From Byssovorax sp. (GTDB lineage: Bacteria > Myxococcota_A > Polyangia > Polyangiales > Polyangiaceae): a stretch of DNA of 45,394 nt. The position numbers and the translations under genes were made by a program. This document shows, piece by piece, positions 43,504-45,394 of the stretch (the stretch's first letter is position 1; each line of letters begins with the position of its first letter). Below the pieces are notes generated by a model. The model saw only the letters and a list, made by a program, of their open reading frames with translations, was not told the origin of the DNA and did no database searches. The DNA lies in assembly GCA_025362495.1 (NCBI GenBank), contig JANYGI010000024.1:1-45394 (forward strand). Reading direction: 5' to 3'.

Positions 43504-44507
43504 GGCCTCGGCCCCAGGGAGGACGTCAATCGCGGCTCGAGCGCGTCGGCGAGGGCGCGATGGCCGGCGGGCGACAGATGTCCATCGCCGCTGATCGCGC
43601 CGGGGCCCGAGGTGACATCGGCGCCGTCGACGAAGTGGAGATCGAGCCGCGTCGCCGTGTCGACGACGAGCTGCTCGGGGCTCCGCTCGGCGTAGCGGCC
43701 GGCGCGGAGCCGCTCCGGGATGCTCTCGCGATGCGGCAGGAGCACGACGAGGAGCTCGGCTCCGCGCCTCCGGCACTCGCTCTCGAGCCCCGCGAGCACC
43801 GACTCCGTCGCCTGATTGCGCCGCGCGTTCGGCGGCTTTCCGAAGCGAACATGGGAGTTGAGGAAGAAGAAGCTGAAGGCGCCGAAGAGCCATGAATGAT
43901 CGGTGAAGAGCGCGTACCCGGGCAAGCCGGCGCTCACCGCCACCGCGCGCTGGAGGAGCCGTGGGCGCCACGCCTGCGGTGCGCCGTCGCGGTAGAACTC
44001 CTCGCGCGAGTTGTCGGAGACGTCGTTGCTGGCGTTGAACAGGAGGATGACGAGCGCGGGGGCGAGGCGATCGCCCTCGTCGACGAGGTAGCGGAGCTGC
44101 TGATCGGTGCTCTCCAGGAAGCCCGAGCCGGTGTTGATGACGGCGATCCCGCGCGCCGCGAGCCGCGCGTCGAGCAGGGCAGCGAAGACCTCGCCGTCAT
44201 CGACGTGGGCGCCGAACGCCGCGCTGTCGCCGAGCACGACGACGCGGCGACGGGACGCGTCGTCCGGCGTGGCCTCGCGGTTGCGCAGGCCGCGCGCGTC
44301 GGTGCTGAACGTGAACGCGTCGCCGGCGACGACGATCGTCTCGTGGAGGTGCGGCAGGAGGAGGCAGCCGCGGTCGTCGACGAGCGCGCAGGGCGATGAG
44401 TAGCGGAACGCCTCGCCGGTGAGGCGCAGCCCCGCCTCGCCGAGGATCGGCGCGAGGAGAAGCGCGGCCAGCGCCCCTCGGACGATCCTGCGGAGGCGAG
44501 AGGCCAT
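43500..44507 (-). CDS. SGNH/GDSL hydrolase family protein
   Basis: A 335-residue protein with an N-terminal signal/anchor (GALAALLLAPILGEAGLRL). SGNH blocks: VVVLGDSAAFGAHVDDGE (block I), INTGSGFLESTDQQL (block II), LFNASNDVSDN (block III, Asn) and SGDGHLSPAGHRAL (block V, Asp and His). All catalytic positions are present, so it should be active. ATG 44507 is chosen over an upstream in-frame start at 44636, whose leader lacks signal-peptide features. Its stop overlaps the next SGNH gene. The family often modifies exopolysaccharides; substrate unknown. Confidence 0.87.
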   Translation of the reverse strand: MASRLRRIVRGALAALLLAPILGEAGLRLTGEAFRYSSPCALVDDRGCLLLPHLHETIVVAGDAFTFSTDARGLRNREATPDDASRRRVVVLGDSAAFGAHVDDGEVFAALLDARLAARGIAVINTGSGFLESTDQQLRYLVDEGDRLAPALVILLFNASNDVSDNSREEFYRDGAPQAWRPRLLQRAVAVSAGLPGYALFTDHSWLFGAFSFFFLNSHVRFGKPPNARRNQATESVLAGLESECRRRGAELLVVLLPHRESIPERLRAGRYAERSPEQLVVDTATRLDLHFVDGADVTSGPGAISGDGHLSPAGHRALADALEPRLTSSLGPRP

Positions 44508-44666
44508 GATCTTCTGCGGCTGGTAACCGAGGGGGGGCGCGCGCGTCAAAGCGCTCCCGGCAAGACGGCTTCCAGGCGGCGACCCCGACCGGCGCGAGCC
44601 AGCGTGGAGGCGGTCGATCCCGATCGTCGAGCGCATGACGACGTCCTCCGGCGCGAGGTCGTCGAG

Positions 44667-45329
44667 CTACGGCGCCTCATTTTCGGGTGCGGGTTCCGGC
44701 GCGCCGCCCTCGGTCGCGACGTCTTCGAGCAGCTCGGTCACGTCGATCTCGGCAGCCTCGAACGGCGGCGCACGGACCCTGTCCCCGCGCCCCGCGACGA
44801 GGTCGACGAGGTAGCCTTGCGGAGTCCACACGAGCACCGTGAGCGTCTCGTTGTGCGCGTCGAGCAGCCAGTAGTGCGCGACCTCGGCGCGGTGGTAGCC
44901 GACGCGCTTTTCACCGAGATCGAGGTGGGCCGTGGTCCGCGAGAGCACCTCGCAGATCCAGTCCGGCGTGGCAGCGACCACGCCGCGCGCGCCGGGTGCC
45001 GGCATCGCAGCGTGCTTGTCACGGCGCCAGCCGAGCACGTCGGGCCGGCAGCCCATGCCGGCGATCTCGAGGTCGACTTCCATCGAGATCCACCATCCGC
45101 CGGGGCGATCCGCGCCGCCGGGCCGCCGGTCGTACGCGGCCCGGACGAGCGCGCCTACCGCGAGCTGGGCCCTGCCGTGTACGGGTCCGGGCATGCCCTG
45201 GTAAACGATGCGGCCGTTGATCAGCTCGGCGCGCAGCTCTTCCGGGATCGCGAGCCACTCTTCGAGGGTGGCGGGGCGCGGCGAGCGGGGGGAACCGATT
45301 GGAGGGAGGGGGGCGGCGAGGGGCTGCAC
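44667..45329 (-). CDS. Uma2-family (DUF820) PD-(D/E)XK nuclease-like protein
   Basis: A 220-residue protein: LEEWLAIPEELRAELINGRIV at the N-terminus, HGRAQLAVGALV, the active-site Asp in MGCRPDVLGWRRDK, the Glu in PDWICEVLSRTTAHLD, then KRVGYHRAEVAHYWLLDAHNE, all in the Uma2/DUF820 order. The last 25 residues are acidic and Pro-rich. GTG 45329 is the assumed start, with no clear ribosome site. The family has a restriction-endonuclease-like fold and is common in multicellular bacteria; a role is not established. It is the last gene of the window; 45330-45394 holds no gene. Confidence 0.87.
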   Translation of the reverse strand: MQPLAAPLPPIGSPRSPRPATLEEWLAIPEELRAELINGRIVYQGMPGPVHGRAQLAVGALVRAAYDRRPGGADRPGGWWISMEVDLEIAGMGCRPDVLGWRRDKHAAMPAPGARGVVAATPDWICEVLSRTTAHLDLGEKRVGYHRAEVAHYWLLDAHNETLTVLVWTPQGYLVDLVAGRGDRVRAPPFEAAEIDVTELLEDVATEGGAPEPAPENEAP

Positions 45330-45394
45330 GGCGGGGAGGATAGCCGAAGCGCGCCGAGCGGGGAGCGAACCGCGCGGAGGGAGCGGGAATTCAA

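Overview
The window is high-GC DNA from what looks like a myxobacterium, most likely of the Polyangiales (Sorangium/Polyangium type). This is inferred from the gene content: many Ser/Thr/Gly-rich lipoproteins, a Ser/Thr kinase followed by a TPR/PEGA-like protein and a propeller lipoprotein, a DUF4388 protein, and proline-rich proteins with long low-complexity linkers. I could not search any database, so family names come from recognised motifs. Start codons were chosen by ribosome binding site, signal peptide and overlap with neighbours, and are often later than the longest open frame.

Layout. 1-3323 (minus): Ser/Thr kinase, TPR/PEGA-like membrane protein, truncated propeller lipoprotein. 3493-4539: lipoprotein, with a paralogue at 14452-15588. 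4661-9199 (minus): an operon-like run of sugar-nucleotide epimerase, yicC, gmk, mtnP and a PfkB kinase. 9295-11376 (minus): zinc-ribbon protein, DUF507 protein and a RelA/SpoT-synthetase-like protein. 11484-14148 (minus): small membrane proteins, a cytochrome c lipoprotein and an OmpA-like lipoprotein. 15870-19463 (plus): dnaE. 19471-24850: MoxR ATPase, DUF4388 protein, Cys-rich lipoprotein, HflX and an unknown helical protein. 24883-25284 (minus): tRNA-Val and two identical tRNA-Asp genes with a terminator between them. 25467-27425: secreted GH13 amylase. 27570-30206: a three-gene ATP-grasp / unknown / GCS2-type ligase operon ending in a clear terminator. 30261-36811: lipoproteins, one with five Tudor/SH3-like repeats, a proline-rich protein, a GNAT, an esterase and a second ATP-grasp enzyme. 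36812-37165: repeat-rich DNA with no gene. 37166-40410: a two-gene defence-type module. 40423-45329: DUF4419 protein, three SGNH hydrolase genes (two damaged at a convergent junction) and a Uma2-type nuclease.

The most interesting locus is 37166-40410. The first protein joins an N-terminal NB-ARC/STAND-type NTPase to a C-terminal ABC/OLD-type ATPase like PtuA. Its 3' end overlaps by 4 nt a gene for a PtuB-like HNH nuclease. This looks like a Septu-type antiphage system whose ATPase carries its own STAND switch. I do not know of a described system with this architecture. Second is the 362-residue protein at 10288-11376, which keeps nearly the full set of (p)ppGpp synthetase landmarks in an otherwise unfamiliar sequence.

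Other structure: two palindromic repeat elements (31163-31300 and 34541-34662), both between convergent genes; a 74-bp cluster of nested inverted repeats at 11888-11961; and three in-frame microsatellites in genes for exported or proline-rich proteins.
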